Below are positions 1-9,026 of a DNA stretch of 64,000 nucleotides, piece by piece. The position numbers and the translations under genes are program-made. The notes beneath the pieces were generated by a model that was not told the origin of the DNA, made no database searches, and was given only the letters and a program-made list of their open reading frames with translations. How positions within the stretch are numbered: the first letter of the stretch is position 1; every line of letters starts with the position of its first letter. This DNA is from Novispirillum itersonii subsp. itersonii ATCC 12639 (GTDB taxonomy: Bacteria; Pseudomonadota; Alphaproteobacteria; Rhodospirillales; Rhodospirillaceae): the NCBI RefSeq assembly GCF_000381985.1, contig NZ_KB907337.1, forward strand, positions 261,697-325,696. The letters run 5' to 3'.

Positions 1-1
1 C

Positions 2-1264
2 CGCGTCGGCAGCGGCAGCTTTGTGGCTGACGGCTCGGGGTTTCCGGTCAGGCCCCGGCGGCAGTCTTCCGGCGCGATGGTCTCACCCCCGGCCCTCAGC
101 CGGCGCGGGACGATGATGGCGATGGGGGGCGGTGTGCGTGAAGCGGCATCGCCGCACCCTTTCGCGCCGGGAATACCGGAGACGCGGACGTTTCCGCTGG
201 CCCTGTGGGAGCGGTTGCAGCGGCAGGTGATGAAAGAGGCGGGAACCCGCGCCCTGCTGCATGGTGATCCGCAGGGGGTGGAGCCGCTGCGTCGCGCCAT
301 CGCCGATTATGTCAATCTGGAACGGGGGGCGCGGGCCAGCCCTGATCAGGTGCTGGTGCTGACCTGTGCCCAGCAGGCAATGATGCTGTGTGCGACGGTT
401 CTGCTGGATCCGGGGGAGCGGATCTATCTCGAGGATCCCGCCTATTACGGTGCCAGACGGGCATTTGAGGCTGCGGGGCTTGATTGCGTTCCGGTACCGG
501 TTGACGGGCAGGGGATTACGGTCGCGCCGGTTCTGGATGATCCGCGCCCGGCCCGTGCCCTGTGCCTGACACCGTCCCATCAGTTCCCCACCGGGGCGAC
601 GCTGGCGCTGGATCGCCGTCTGGCATTGATTGACTGGGCAGCCCGGCAGCAGGCGTGGATCATCGAGGATGATTACGACAGCGAATTTCATTATGCGGGC
701 AGGCCGACGGCCTGTGTGCAGGGGCTGGATCCGCATGGACGGACCATCTACATCGGCACCTTCACCAAGTCGCTGTTTCCCGGCCTGCGGATCGGTTATG
801 CGGTGCTGCCGCCGCACTTGGTGCAGCCGATGACGGCGGCCCGGACCCTGCTGGATGGCCATACCGCTCCGCTGGCCCAGCTGACGCTGGCCCGGTTTAT
901 GGAAGGGGGCCATTTCGGGGCCCATGTCCGCAGTATGCGCAGCCTGTATGCACGGCGGCTGGATGTGCTGTCAGGGCTGGTACGCCGCCACCTGTCCGGC
1001 AGGCTGGAGGCGCACTGCCCCGCCGGTGGCCTGCAGATGGCCTGCGGCCTGACGGATGCCACGACGGAACAGGCGGCGGTTGAGGCCGCCCGCGCCGCCG
1101 GGGTCACTCTTCTCGGGCTGTCGGGGCTGTATGCCGACCGCAACAGCCCCGGTATATCCGGCTTTCTTCTCGGGTTTGCCGCCTATACCACCACGGAGAT
1201 GGAAGAGGCGGTCAAGGCGCTGGCCGGGGCGTTCGGCCGCCTGCGGGGCGCCGGTCACTCGTAA
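2..1264 (+). CDS. MocR/PdxR-type GntR regulator, aminotransferase part (5' end outside window)
   Basis: The frame is open from the first bases of the window and reads RVGSGSFVA, which is the typical end of a GntR winged-helix wing, so the gene starts upstream and only its last HTH residues plus the fold-type I aminotransferase domain are seen. The PLP site is visible: DDYDSEFHY supplies the ring-stacking and Asp contacts, and the FTKSLFPGLRIGY segment carries the Schiff-base lysine. MocR proteins use PLP or an amino-acid/vitamin ligand to regulate neighbouring genes; the target cannot be inferred because upstream DNA is missing. The 3' end overlaps the convergent acyl-CoA synthetase gene by 10 bp. 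The internal GTG at position 23 is not a real start. Family is firm, ligand unknown. Confidence 0.88.
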   Translation, partial: RVGSGSFVADGSGFPVRPRRQSSGAMVSPPALSRRGTMMAMGGGVREAASPHPFAPGIPETRTFPLALWERLQRQVMKEAGTRALLHGDPQGVEPLRRAIADYVNLERGARASPDQVLVLTCAQQAMMLCATVLLDPGERIYLEDPAYYGARRAFEAAGLDCVPVPVDGQGITVAPVLDDPRPARALCLTPSHQFPTGATLALDRRLALIDWAARQQAWIIEDDYDSEFHYAGRPTACVQGLDPHGRTIYIGTFTKSLFPGLRIGYAVLPPHLVQPMTAARTLLDGHTAPLAQLTLARFMEGGHFGAHVRSMRSLYARRLDVLSGLVRRHLSGRLEAHCPAGGLQMACGLTDATTEQAAVEAARAAGVTLLGLSGLYADRNSPGISGFLLGFAAYTTTEMEEAVKALAGAFGRLRGAGHS

Positions 1265-3075
1265 AGGGCATCCAGTGCCGTGGCGTAGTGCTGACGGATG
1301 ACATGACGGCGGATTTTCAGGGTTGGGGTCAGCATACCGTTGTCGGTGGTGAAGGCGGCCGGGGCCAGCACGAATTTGCGGACTTTCTCAATGTTGGACA
1401 GGTTGCGGTTAACCCGGCTGACGGCATCGCTGATGGCCGCCCGGAAGTCAGCGCGCGCAATCAGGGTTTCCTGCGGCATAAGGTCGAGCCCGTGGCGCGA
1501 CAGGAAGGTCTGGATGAAGTCCGGGTCCGGCACGATCAGGGCCAGCAGATGCGGGCGGCGGTCGCCATAGACCATGGCCTGAGCGATTTCCGGCTCCAGC
1601 GTCAGGAACCCCTCAACCCGCTGCGGTGAGACGTTATCCCCGCCGGAGTTGACGATGATATCCTTCTTGCGGTCGGTGATTTTCAGCCGCCCGAGGCTGT
1701 CGAGGGTGCCGATATCGCCGGTATGCAGCCAGCCTTCGGCATCAATGGCGGCGGCGGTGGCTTCTGGGTTGTTCCAGTAGCCTTTCATGACGGTTTCGCC
1801 CCGCACGCAGATTTCGCCGTCCTCTGCCAGTCTGACAGTCACACCGTACAGGGGCGGGCCGACCGTATCCATTTTGACCGAGGCGGGGACATTGACCGAA
1901 ATAACCGGCGAGGCTTCGGTCTGGCCGTAGCCCTGTAAAATCCGCACCCCCAGCGCGGTGAAAAAGTGGCCGACATCGGCGTTCAGCGGTGCCCCGCCGG
2001 AGACAAACGCTTTCAGCCTGCCGCCGAAGCGGGCCGCCACCTTGCGCCGGACCAGCAGGGTCAGCAGCGGGTCAAGCAGGCGGTCGGCCAGTGTCAGACT
2101 TTCCGGGCTGCACTGGCGCTTCATGCCGATGGCGACAGTCCGCAGGAACAGTTTTTCTTTCAGGCCGCCCTGTGCCTGCACCCCGCGCAGAATCTTCTGG
2201 CGCAGCACCTCGTACAGCCGGGGGACGGCGGTCATAATCGTCGGGCGGGCTTCCTGCAGGTTGGTGGCCAGAGCCTCCAGTCCTTCAGCGTAATAGATCC
2301 GGGCCCCCAGCGACATCGGGAAGAACTGTCCGGCGGTATGTTCATAAGCGTGCGACAGCGGCAGGAAGGACAGGAACACTTCCTGCCCGACGCCAAGATC
2401 TTTCAGCACCCGGTAGGGGCCTTCGCTGTTGGTGATGATCGCGCCGTGCGACAGCTCCACCCCTTTAGGAGCCCCGCCGGTGCCGGAGGTATAGATGATG
2501 CAGGCGGTATCGGTCCGTTTCAGGGTGTGCAGCGCGGCGGGTGCCGGTTTGCCGTCGCCCAGCGCCAGCAGGTCGTTCCAGCGGTGCAGCACCACGCCGG
2601 GGTTCTGATGCAGATCGGTGGGGTCAATCAGCACCACCTGCGGCGGATGCCCCATCTGGGTGGCGGCATGCAGGACCTGCCGGGCCAGTTTGCCGGTGGA
2701 GACGATCACCACGCTGGCCTGACTGTCATTCAGGATGTGCAGATGGTCGTTGGCGGTGTTGGTGGTATAGGCGGGCACCGTAATTGCCCCGGCGGTCATC
2801 ACCGCCAGATCGGCAATGCACCATTCCGGCCGGTTTTCCGACACCAGCACCACACGGTCGCCGGGGCGGACGCCAATCGCGTCAAGCCCGTTGGCCAGTG
2901 CGGTCACGGCTGCGGCAACCTCGTCCCAGCTCCAGGCGGAGAAGGTTTGCAGGGGGGTATTGTCGCGGGCGCGTTTGGCCAGCAGAAACGGGGCGCCCCG
3001 CAGGGCCTGCGCCTGATCGAAGAACAGCCCGGGCAGGCTGGTCATGGCGGCATAATCAACAACACGGCCAGGCAC
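1255..3075 (-). CDS. long-chain acyl-CoA synthetase (AMP-forming)
   Basis: Adenylate-forming enzyme expected to activate fatty acids to acyl-CoA with ATP. Motifs in order: the phosphate-binding loop IIYTSGTGGAPKGV (the usual second Thr is Gly here), the A5 motif GYGQTEASP, the ribose-binding Asp in GWLHTGDIG, and the hinge/A8 region LKITDRKKDIIVNSGG. At 606 residues it has the length of the FadD15/FACL-like long-chain group rather than the shorter E. coli FadD. The GTG start is supported by a GGGAGG Shine-Dalgarno about 7 bases upstream. It is a single gene, convergent with the MocR gene and divergent from the oligopeptidase. Chain-length preference cannot be read from the sequence. Confidence 0.88.
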   Translation of the reverse strand: MPGRVVDYAAMTSLPGLFFDQAQALRGAPFLLAKRARDNTPLQTFSAWSWDEVAAAVTALANGLDAIGVRPGDRVVLVSENRPEWCIADLAVMTAGAITVPAYTTNTANDHLHILNDSQASVVIVSTGKLARQVLHAATQMGHPPQVVLIDPTDLHQNPGVVLHRWNDLLALGDGKPAPAALHTLKRTDTACIIYTSGTGGAPKGVELSHGAIITNSEGPYRVLKDLGVGQEVFLSFLPLSHAYEHTAGQFFPMSLGARIYYAEGLEALATNLQEARPTIMTAVPRLYEVLRQKILRGVQAQGGLKEKLFLRTVAIGMKRQCSPESLTLADRLLDPLLTLLVRRKVAARFGGRLKAFVSGGAPLNADVGHFFTALGVRILQGYGQTEASPVISVNVPASVKMDTVGPPLYGVTVRLAEDGEICVRGETVMKGYWNNPEATAAAIDAEGWLHTGDIGTLDSLGRLKITDRKKDIIVNSGGDNVSPQRVEGFLTLEPEIAQAMVYGDRRPHLLALIVPDPDFIQTFLSRHGLDLMPQETLIARADFRAAISDAVSRVNRNLSNIEKVRKFVLAPAAFTTDNGMLTPTLKIRRHVIRQHYATALDALYE

Positions 3076-3148
3076 CGTGATCCTCCCTTGTTAAAATCCG
3101 GTTCCGGTTAACCCGAAATTCCGGCAGGGGCAATCTTTACTGCGCAGC

Positions 3149-3176
3149 ATACGGCATGGCTGTGACGGATACGGCA
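3149..3176. repeat. 8-bp direct repeat ATACGGCA, 20 bp apart
   Basis: Two exact copies of ATACGGCA lie 20 bp apart in the 250-bp gap between the divergently transcribed acyl-CoA synthetase and oligopeptidase genes. Two same-face half-sites at this spacing could be a regulator site, but no family consensus is recognised. Confidence 0.35.
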
Positions 3177-3324
3177 GTCTGACGCCGCTTTTCTGATCTG
3201 TCATTGCCGCAGCGGTGTTCAGACCCCATAGTAGTGTTCAATGACAGTGTATAGGGCAGGCGCCCCCTCTGCTATCGCGAATATGGTGTCGCCGTGCCGG
3301 AATAAAAGTGTGGAGATGGTGCTG

Positions 3325-5145
3325 ATGATGATGCGTGTGATGCGGGAACAGGCCGGTGCCGTGGCCTCTGACGGGGCTGATCTGGGGGCACTGCCGGAAT
3401 GGGATCTGCGCGACCTGTACCCGGCCCCGGACTCTGCCGAGCTGAAGGCGGATCTGGACGCGGTCGATGCTGCCGCCCGGGCCTTTGCCGCGGCGTATCA
3501 GGGCAAGGTGGCTGGCCTGTCTCCGGCGGAGTTCGGTACGGCCATCCGGGCTTATGAAGATCTGTGCGAGGTGCTGTATAAGGCGCTGTCCTACGGCCAG
3601 CTGGTGCATGCAGGCAACGTCAGCGACCCCGAGGTGGGCCGCTTTTATCAGGGCCTGAGCGAGAAGGGGACGGATATTTCCACCCTGACGCTGTTTTTCA
3701 CGCTGGAAATCAACCGTCTTGACGATGCGGCGCTGGCGACCCTGCTGACCGACCCGGTGGTGGCCCGTTACCGCCCGTGGATCGACGGGATCCGCCAGTA
3801 CAAGGATCATCAGCTGACCGATGATCTTGAGCGGATGGTGACCGAGAAAGGCATCACCGGTGCCGGGGCATGGGTGCGTCTGTTTGACGAGACGCTGGCG
3901 GCGCTGCGCTTTCCGGTCAATGGCAAGGACCTGACGATCACCGAGGCGACCAACCTGCTGTCCAGCACCGACCCGGCCGTGCGGAAGGCGGCGGCGAAAA
4001 GCATTGGCACGGTGCTGGGGGCAAACAGCCGGGTGTTCAGCCTGATCACCAATACGCTGGCGAAAGATAAGGAAATTGACGACCGCTGGCGCGGCTACGC
4101 CTCGCCGATGGCCTCCCGCAATCTGAGCAATCAGGTGGAGGACGAGGTGGTTAACGCGCTGGCGTCTGCCGTCAGGGACAGTTATCCGCGCCTGTCTCAC
4201 CGCTATTATGCCCTGAAGGCGAAATGGTTCGGGCAGGACCAGCTGGAATACTGGGACCGCAATGCCCCGCTGCCGGACGACAGCGACCGCAAGTATACCT
4301 GGCCGGAAGCGACGGAACTGGTGCTGGGGGCCTATCGGCGCTTTTCCCCGGATCTGGCGGCGGTCGGTCAGAAGTTTTTCGATAATGCGTGGATTGACGT
4401 CCCCGCCCGCCCGGGCAAGGCCAGCGGTGCCTTTGCCCATCCGGTGGTGCCCAGCGCCCATCCGTATCTGCTGCTGAATTACATGGGCCGGGGCCGCGAT
4501 GTGATGACGCTGGCCCATGAGCTGGGCCATGGCTGCCATCAGATTCTGGCCGGAAAACAGGGCTGCTTCCTGTCGGATACTCCGCTGACGCTTGCCGAAA
4601 CCGCTTCAGTCTTCGGTGAAATGCTGACCTTCCGGGCAATGCTGGATGCCGAGACTGACCCGGCCCGCCGCAAGGTGCTTCTGGCCTCGAAGGTTGAGGA
4701 TATGCTCAACACCGTGGTGCGGCAGATTGCCTTCCACCACTTCGAGCAGGCCCTGCATGCCGAGCGGCGCACCAGCGGCGAACTGTCGGCCGAGCGGATC
4801 GGTGAAATCTGGATGCAGGTGCAGGGCGAAAGCCTTGGGCCGGCAATCCGTTTCGAGCCGGAATACGCCCATTACTGGTCGTACATTCCGCACTTCATCC
4901 ATACCCCGTTCTATGTGTATGCCTATGCTTTCGGGGATTGTCTGGTCAATTCTCTGTACGAAGTCTACCAGCAGGGCCTGCCGGAGTTTGAGGCCAAGTA
5001 TCTGGCGATGCTGTCGGCGGGCGGGACCCTGCGGCATAAAGAGCTGCTGGCCCCGTTCGGGCTGGATGCCAGTGACCCGGCTTTCTGGCAGCGGGGCCTG
5101 TCGGTGGTGGCAGGCTTTATCGATGAGCTGGAAAAGCTGGGCTGA
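3325..5145 (+). CDS. pepF: M3 family oligoendopeptidase (PepF-like)
   Basis: Zinc metallopeptidase of the M3/thimet family that cuts short peptides in the cytoplasm. The zinc motif HELGH is at about residues 398-402, preceded by TLA and followed about 25 residues later by the third ligand region TLAETASVFGE. The first third matches the PepF N-terminal domain. No signal peptide is evident. The frame opens at 3241, but GGAG at 3312-3315 favours one of the clustered ATG codons at 3325 or 3328; the exact start is uncertain. A strong hairpin terminator follows immediately. PepF against the closely related pepB group cannot be separated with certainty. Confidence 0.9.
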   Translation: MMMRVMREQAGAVASDGADLGALPEWDLRDLYPAPDSAELKADLDAVDAAARAFAAAYQGKVAGLSPAEFGTAIRAYEDLCEVLYKALSYGQLVHAGNVSDPEVGRFYQGLSEKGTDISTLTLFFTLEINRLDDAALATLLTDPVVARYRPWIDGIRQYKDHQLTDDLERMVTEKGITGAGAWVRLFDETLAALRFPVNGKDLTITEATNLLSSTDPAVRKAAAKSIGTVLGANSRVFSLITNTLAKDKEIDDRWRGYASPMASRNLSNQVEDEVVNALASAVRDSYPRLSHRYYALKAKWFGQDQLEYWDRNAPLPDDSDRKYTWPEATELVLGAYRRFSPDLAAVGQKFFDNAWIDVPARPGKASGAFAHPVVPSAHPYLLLNYMGRGRDVMTLAHELGHGCHQILAGKQGCFLSDTPLTLAETASVFGEMLTFRAMLDAETDPARRKVLLASKVEDMLNTVVRQIAFHHFEQALHAERRTSGELSAERIGEIWMQVQGESLGPAIRFEPEYAHYWSYIPHFIHTPFYVYAYAFGDCLVNSLYEVYQQGLPEFEAKYLAMLSAGGTLRHKELLAPFGLDASDPAFWQRGLSVVAGFIDELEKLG

Positions 5146-5167
5146 GGCCCCGCTTCCCGGGAACAGG

Positions 5168-5203
5168 AAAAACCCCCGGTGGGCAGGCACCGGGGGTTTT
5201 TTA
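5168..5203. terminator. bidirectional intrinsic terminator
   Basis: AAACCCCCGGT and ACCGGGGGTTT form a GC-rich stem with A/T tracts on both sides. It closes the oligopeptidase gene on the plus strand and the small unknown gene on the minus strand. Confidence 0.85.
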
Positions 5204-5220
5204 TCGCTTCGGGCCGGGGA

Positions 5221-5559
5221 TTATTCCGGCTTGACGATCATGCCGACGAAGAAGCCGACATTCTGCAGCAGGCCGGTGCCGTAGCCCTTGAACACCGCGT
5301 TCTTCAGCACGAACGGCTCGATATATTCAGCCGGCGGATCAGACAGCTGGCCCCCGACGATATATTCGGTGCCGACCTGAAAGTCCGGGTGGTTGGCCGG
5401 CAGGTTAACCTGCACGGTGGTGGCGCCGGGGATCGAGGACACATTGGCACTGCAATGGCTGACCATCAGCAGACCGAACTGCGAGGAGACAAACACGTTG
5501 GTGGCATTCGGGCGGGCAATGCCGACACGGGTGGCGGAGAGGGTAGCGGTATCAGTCAT
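5221..5559 (-). CDS. small protein of unknown function (112 aa)
   Basis: I do not recognise this family. The 112-residue product lacks a signal peptide and lacks long hydrophobic segments; it is rich in Val, Asn, Gly and Ser with alternating hydrophobic residues, suggesting a beta-rich fold. It has a single Cys in the segment MVSHCSAN. Support for coding comes from a clean ATG, an A/G-rich Shine-Dalgarno (GGGGAT), a shared terminator directly downstream and an A+T-rich upstream region typical of a promoter. It stands alone between the oligopeptidase and the LysE-type exporter. Confidence 0.65.
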   Translation of the reverse strand: MTDTATLSATRVGIARPNATNVFVSSQFGLLMVSHCSANVSSIPGATTVQVNLPANHPDFQVGTEYIVGGQLSDPPAEYIEPFVLKNAVFKGYGTGLLQNVGFFVGMIVKPE

Positions 5560-5785
5560 GGAGCAATCCCCTATGAGATGGTGGGTGTTCCGTCAGAGCG
5601 GAAGCGCATCCCCCTGATGCGCCTGATCATCATCGGGCGATTCTCTCTAAGAGTGTATTATTTTATAAAATCTCTTTTTAAGTGTTTCTTTATTTTTTAT
5701 CATCAATCTGATATAAAAAAGAAAATCTATATCTATACGGCTAATTTGGGGTGTCTGTTGAGACACAGTATTCTGGATACAGAAA
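5560..5785. other. A+T-rich intergenic region
   Basis: About 5640-5760 is markedly richer in A+T than the rest of the window, with runs such as ATTATTTTATAAAATC and ATAAAAAAGAAAATC. It lies upstream of the 112-aa gene and downstream of lysE on the minus strand, so it most simply holds the promoter of the 112-aa gene. No open frame in it looks like a gene. Confidence 0.45.
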
Positions 5786-5820
5786 AGATCCCGGCCTTTT
5801 GGAAAAGACCGGGATCTGTC
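5786..5820 (-). terminator. terminator of the LysE-type exporter gene
   Basis: A long inverted repeat (AGATCCCGG...CCGGGATCT, extended by CTTTT/AAAAG around a short loop) sits 38 bases past the stop of the minus-strand exporter gene and is followed by a short T run on that strand. Confidence 0.7.
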
Positions 5821-5857
5821 TGACCTGTTCCTGTGCGGCAACAGGCCGGAAAAAGGA

Positions 5858-6514
5858 TCAGACGAACTTCCGTTCGGTCAGGAACAGGCGCACCGCAAAC
5901 CCAAGGAAGATGATCCCGGCGGTGCCATCCAGCGCTGCCCGTACCCGCACATTGCCCATCAGGGCCCGGCCGACGCCGGATGCCATCACCGACATCACCA
6001 GCAGGAAGCCGGTGCCGCACAGGGTCAGGGTCAGGCCGAGGATCAGGCTTTGCAGGCCGACATGGCCGAGGGACGGATTGATGAACTGCGGTACGAAGGC
6101 GAGAAAGAACAGAATCACCTTCACGTTCAGCAGATTGGTCATCATGCCGTGCAGAAAGGTGCGGCGGGTTGACAGCCGCTCAACCTGCGGAACACCGCCG
6201 TCGGCCTGCGCCTTCCACATCTGCCATGCCCCCCGCAGCGACTTGGCACCGATCCATGCCAGATAGACCGCCCCAATCAGCCGCATGGCATCAAACAGGT
6301 GCGGTGACGCGGCAATAAGGGCGGATACGCCGAATGCGGCCAGCACGGAATGCACCAGTGCCCCGAAGAAAATTCCGGCGCTGGCAATCCAGCCGGATTT
6401 CCAGCCTTCAAACAGGCCACGGCTGAGGATCAGCAACATATCCGGGCCGGGGATCACAATCAGGACCAGCACGGCAAGCAGGTAAAGGCGATACAGTTCA
6501 AGGTCGATCAGCAT
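5858..6514 (-). CDS. LysE/RhtB family amino-acid exporter
   Basis: Inner-membrane exporter with five to six hydrophobic segments over 218 residues. The family hallmark IPGPDMLLILSRGLFEGWKSG is visible near the N terminus, followed by the small-residue region of helix 2 and the FLHGMMTNLLNVKVILFF segment. The frame is open further upstream, but the family match begins at MLIDLELYRL, so the ATG at 6514 is chosen. It probably exports neutral amino acids, homoserine lactone or threonine; the substrate cannot be specified. Stand-alone gene with its own terminator. Confidence 0.88.
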   Translation of the reverse strand: MLIDLELYRLYLLAVLVLIVIPGPDMLLILSRGLFEGWKSGWIASAGIFFGALVHSVLAAFGVSALIAASPHLFDAMRLIGAVYLAWIGAKSLRGAWQMWKAQADGGVPQVERLSTRRTFLHGMMTNLLNVKVILFFLAFVPQFINPSLGHVGLQSLILGLTLTLCGTGFLLVMSVMASGVGRALMGNVRVRAALDGTAGIIFLGFAVRLFLTERKFV

Positions 6515-6870
6515 GGCACGAAGGCTCCGGCCCGGTGAGGCCATCGGATACGGGTGAGGCCACCGGATAAGCAGAACAGGGGAAAAGGGGGTGTTCCGGC
6601 CTGGGGTCAGCAGGTGGCCTGCCGCCGGAACACCGAGGCTGTTAACGTCTGGGATACCTGTAACAATCAGGGGGAATGAAATGAACCTCATCCATCAGCA
6701 GGCAGGGGGAGGCCCCCTGTCTCTGACGGCCCTATGCTGCCGTGTCAGGGGCGGCCCCTCAAGCTGCATTCCCTAAGGGTGAGGATAAGCTGTGCTTATG
6801 AAAAAGAGGCGACCCCTCCGCCGTTATAAGCAAAGGGGCCGTCAGGGGTCGGGGGACAGGCGGGGTCGGT
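6515..6870. other. non-coding gap between lysE-like and lactate dehydrogenase genes
   Basis: No convincing gene. It contains a G/C inverted repeat around 6700-6720 and an ACCCCT...AGGGGT pairing between about 6811 and 6852. The latter lies just past the stop of the minus-strand dehydrogenase and may terminate it, though the T tract is poor. Confidence 0.4.
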
Positions 6871-8274
6871 TTACAGGCGGACGATCTTGCCCGGATTCAG
6901 CAGATTGGCCGGATCAAGCGCCTTCTTGATCGACCGCATGACATCCAGCGCGTCGCCGTGTTCTGTCTCCAGAAAATCCATCTTGCCATATCCGACACCA
7001 TGCTCACCGGTGCAGGTGCCATCCATCGACAGGGCCCGCTGTACCAGCCGCTCATTCAGGGCCAGCGCGGTTTCCATTTCCTGCGGGTCATCGGGGTTGA
7101 CGATGAACAGCACGTGGAAGTTACCGTCACCGACATGCCCGACGATCGGGCACAGCAGGCCGCTGGCATCGAGATCGGCGCGGGTTTCGACAATGCAGTC
7201 CGCCAGACGCGAGATCGGCACGCAAACGTCAGACGAAAAACCGGAACAGCCGGGGCGCAGCCCCAGACCGGCATAATAGGCCTTATGGCGGGCATCCCAC
7301 AGGCGGGCACGGTCTTCCGGTGCGTTGGCCCATTGGAAGTCGGTGCCGCCGTGGTCGGCTGCCAGTGCCTGCACCATCTCGACCTGTTCCTGTACCCCGG
7401 CGGGGGAGCCGTGGAACTCGAAGAACAGGGTCGGGATTTCGGCGTGAGACAGCTTGGAATAGGCGTTGATCGCCTTCATCTGCAGGGCGTCGAGGAATTC
7501 AACACGGGCCACCGGGATACCGCTCTGAATCGTGGCGATCACGGTGTTAACCGCCTCTTCGACGCCGGGGAACGGGCAGACGGCAGCAGAAATGGTTTCG
7601 GGGATGCCGTACAGGCGCAGGGTCACTTCGGTGATGATGCCGAGCGTCCCTTCCGAGCCGACGAACAGGCGGGTCAGATCATACCCGGCGGCGGACTTCC
7701 GGGCGCGGCGGCTGGTGCGGATCACCCGCCCGTCAGACAGCACCACGGTCAGGGCCAGCACGTTCTCGCGCATGGTGCCATAGCGTACGGCATTGGTGCC
7801 GCTGGCGCGGGTGGCGGTCATGCCGCCGATGCTGGCATCAGCACCCGGATCAATCGGGAAAAACAGGCCGGTGTCCCGGATGAATTCATTCAGCTGCTTC
7901 CGGGTCACACCGGCTTGTACGGTGCAGTCCAGATCTTCGGCCCGGACCTCCAGCACCGCATTCATGCGCGACACGTCAATGCAGATACCGCCCTGCAGGG
8001 CGGCGATGTGCCCTTCCAGCGAGGTGCCGGTACCGAACGGAATGACCGGAGTTCCGTAGCGGGCGCAGATTTTGACCACCGCCGACACTTCTTCGGTGCT
8101 GATGGCAAACACCACGGCATCGGGCGGGAAGGGGGCATGGAACGATTCATCCTTGCCATGCTGTTCGCGGATGGCGGTGCCGGTGGCAAGGCGGTCTCCG
8201 ACCAGCGCGGCCAGTTCAGCCAGACACTCGGGTGATGCGGTGCGGGCGGGCAGGGCGGGGGGCAGATGCGACAT
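6871..8274 (-). CDS. FAD-linked D-lactate dehydrogenase (cytochrome type)
   Basis: Member of the GlcD/LDHD family that oxidises D-lactate or another D-2-hydroxy acid and passes electrons to the respiratory chain. The PCMH-type FAD domain shows VIPFGTGTSLEGH and the DPGADASIGGMTATRASGTNAVRYGT segment; the C-terminal domain shows the metal-binding GHVGDGNFH and the terminal signature CTGEHGVGYGK...ALDPANLLNPGKIV. No signal peptide. Length (467 aa) matches the single-subunit enzymes rather than the GlcDEF complex, and no glcE or glcF is adjacent. The tRNA deacylase gene lies 60 bases upstream on the same strand, so cotranscription is possible. Confidence 0.88.
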   Translation of the reverse strand: MSHLPPALPARTASPECLAELAALVGDRLATGTAIREQHGKDESFHAPFPPDAVVFAISTEEVSAVVKICARYGTPVIPFGTGTSLEGHIAALQGGICIDVSRMNAVLEVRAEDLDCTVQAGVTRKQLNEFIRDTGLFFPIDPGADASIGGMTATRASGTNAVRYGTMRENVLALTVVLSDGRVIRTSRRARKSAAGYDLTRLFVGSEGTLGIITEVTLRLYGIPETISAAVCPFPGVEEAVNTVIATIQSGIPVARVEFLDALQMKAINAYSKLSHAEIPTLFFEFHGSPAGVQEQVEMVQALAADHGGTDFQWANAPEDRARLWDARHKAYYAGLGLRPGCSGFSSDVCVPISRLADCIVETRADLDASGLLCPIVGHVGDGNFHVLFIVNPDDPQEMETALALNERLVQRALSMDGTCTGEHGVGYGKMDFLETEHGDALDVMRSIKKALDPANLLNPGKIVRL

Positions 8275-8334
8275 GATCGTGTCCAGTCAACGGAAGGGGG
8301 AGTCAGGAAGGCAGAACGTCGGGAACCCGGAACG

Positions 8335-8883
8335 TCAGGCGAGTGCGGCAATCTGCGGGTCATGGCCGCAGGCCCGCACAAAGGTCAGCAGGTCGGTATT
8401 GGAAATTGTGGTGGTGGCGGTATTCTCCAGCGGGTGATAGTTCAGCAGCGGCTGATCCATCATCCACTGGTCCAGCACCACCCGCACGGCCTGCGCGTCG
8501 CGGTCGTTGATCAGCGAAAACGGAGTGACGGAGCCGGGAAACACCCCCAGCATATCCACCAGCCGTTCTGCCGAGCCAAAGGACAGCCGTTTTGATCCGA
8601 TCCGGTCCGGCAGGGTCTTCAGGTCGATCTGGCGGTCAATCGGGGCCACCACCAGCCAGGTCTGCTTTTTGGCATCGCGCAGAAACAGGTTTTTGCAATG
8701 GACGCCGGGGATATCGGCCCAGAACTGATGACCGTCATCGACGGTCATGATCGGCGGATGGTCAACGGTGCTGGTGCGGATGTCCAGCCCGTCGAGGAAA
8801 GCCATCAACCCGGCCCGGCTGGCATGGCGGGGCGACAGGGACAGCGGGGCGGAAGGCGCGGTTTCGGCTGCGGGATTGCTCAT
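8335..8883 (-). CDS. YbaK/ProX-type aminoacyl-tRNA trans-editing deacylase (ProXp-ala/PrdX-like)
   Basis: Free-standing INS-superfamily editing domain of 182 residues, resembling PrdX/ProXp-ala, which hydrolyses mischarged Ala-tRNA(Pro). The family signature GVHCKNLFLRDAKKQTWLVV contains the invariant Lys, and GSVTPFSLINDRD is the substrate-pocket loop region. It would be cytoplasmic and complement a prolyl-tRNA synthetase lacking this editing. The gene sits just upstream of the D-lactate dehydrogenase gene with no obvious functional link. Subfamily assignment is by motif recognition; a YbaK-type Cys-tRNA(Pro) deacylase is the alternative. Confidence 0.85.
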   Translation of the reverse strand: MSNPAAETAPSAPLSLSPRHASRAGLMAFLDGLDIRTSTVDHPPIMTVDDGHQFWADIPGVHCKNLFLRDAKKQTWLVVAPIDRQIDLKTLPDRIGSKRLSFGSAERLVDMLGVFPGSVTPFSLINDRDAQAVRVVLDQWMMDQPLLNYHPLENTATTTISNTDLLTFVRACGHDPQIAALA

Positions 8884-9026
8884 GATCGGCGGGTGACTTA
8901 ATGTTCCGGTTATGCGGGCCGGAATGGTGCCGGGATTGATTGGATCCGGTCAAGCCGGAACAGTGGACCGCATCACGCTTTTTGCATAAATCATAGCCGG
9001 ATGACCCTGCGGAGAGACTGAAGCCG

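Noticed and set aside
3238-4539. 433-codon minus-strand frame opposite the oligopeptidase gene
   Set aside because: Rich in His, Arg, Gln and Pro as expected for the antisense of a GC-rich gene; the plus-strand M3 peptidase is certain.
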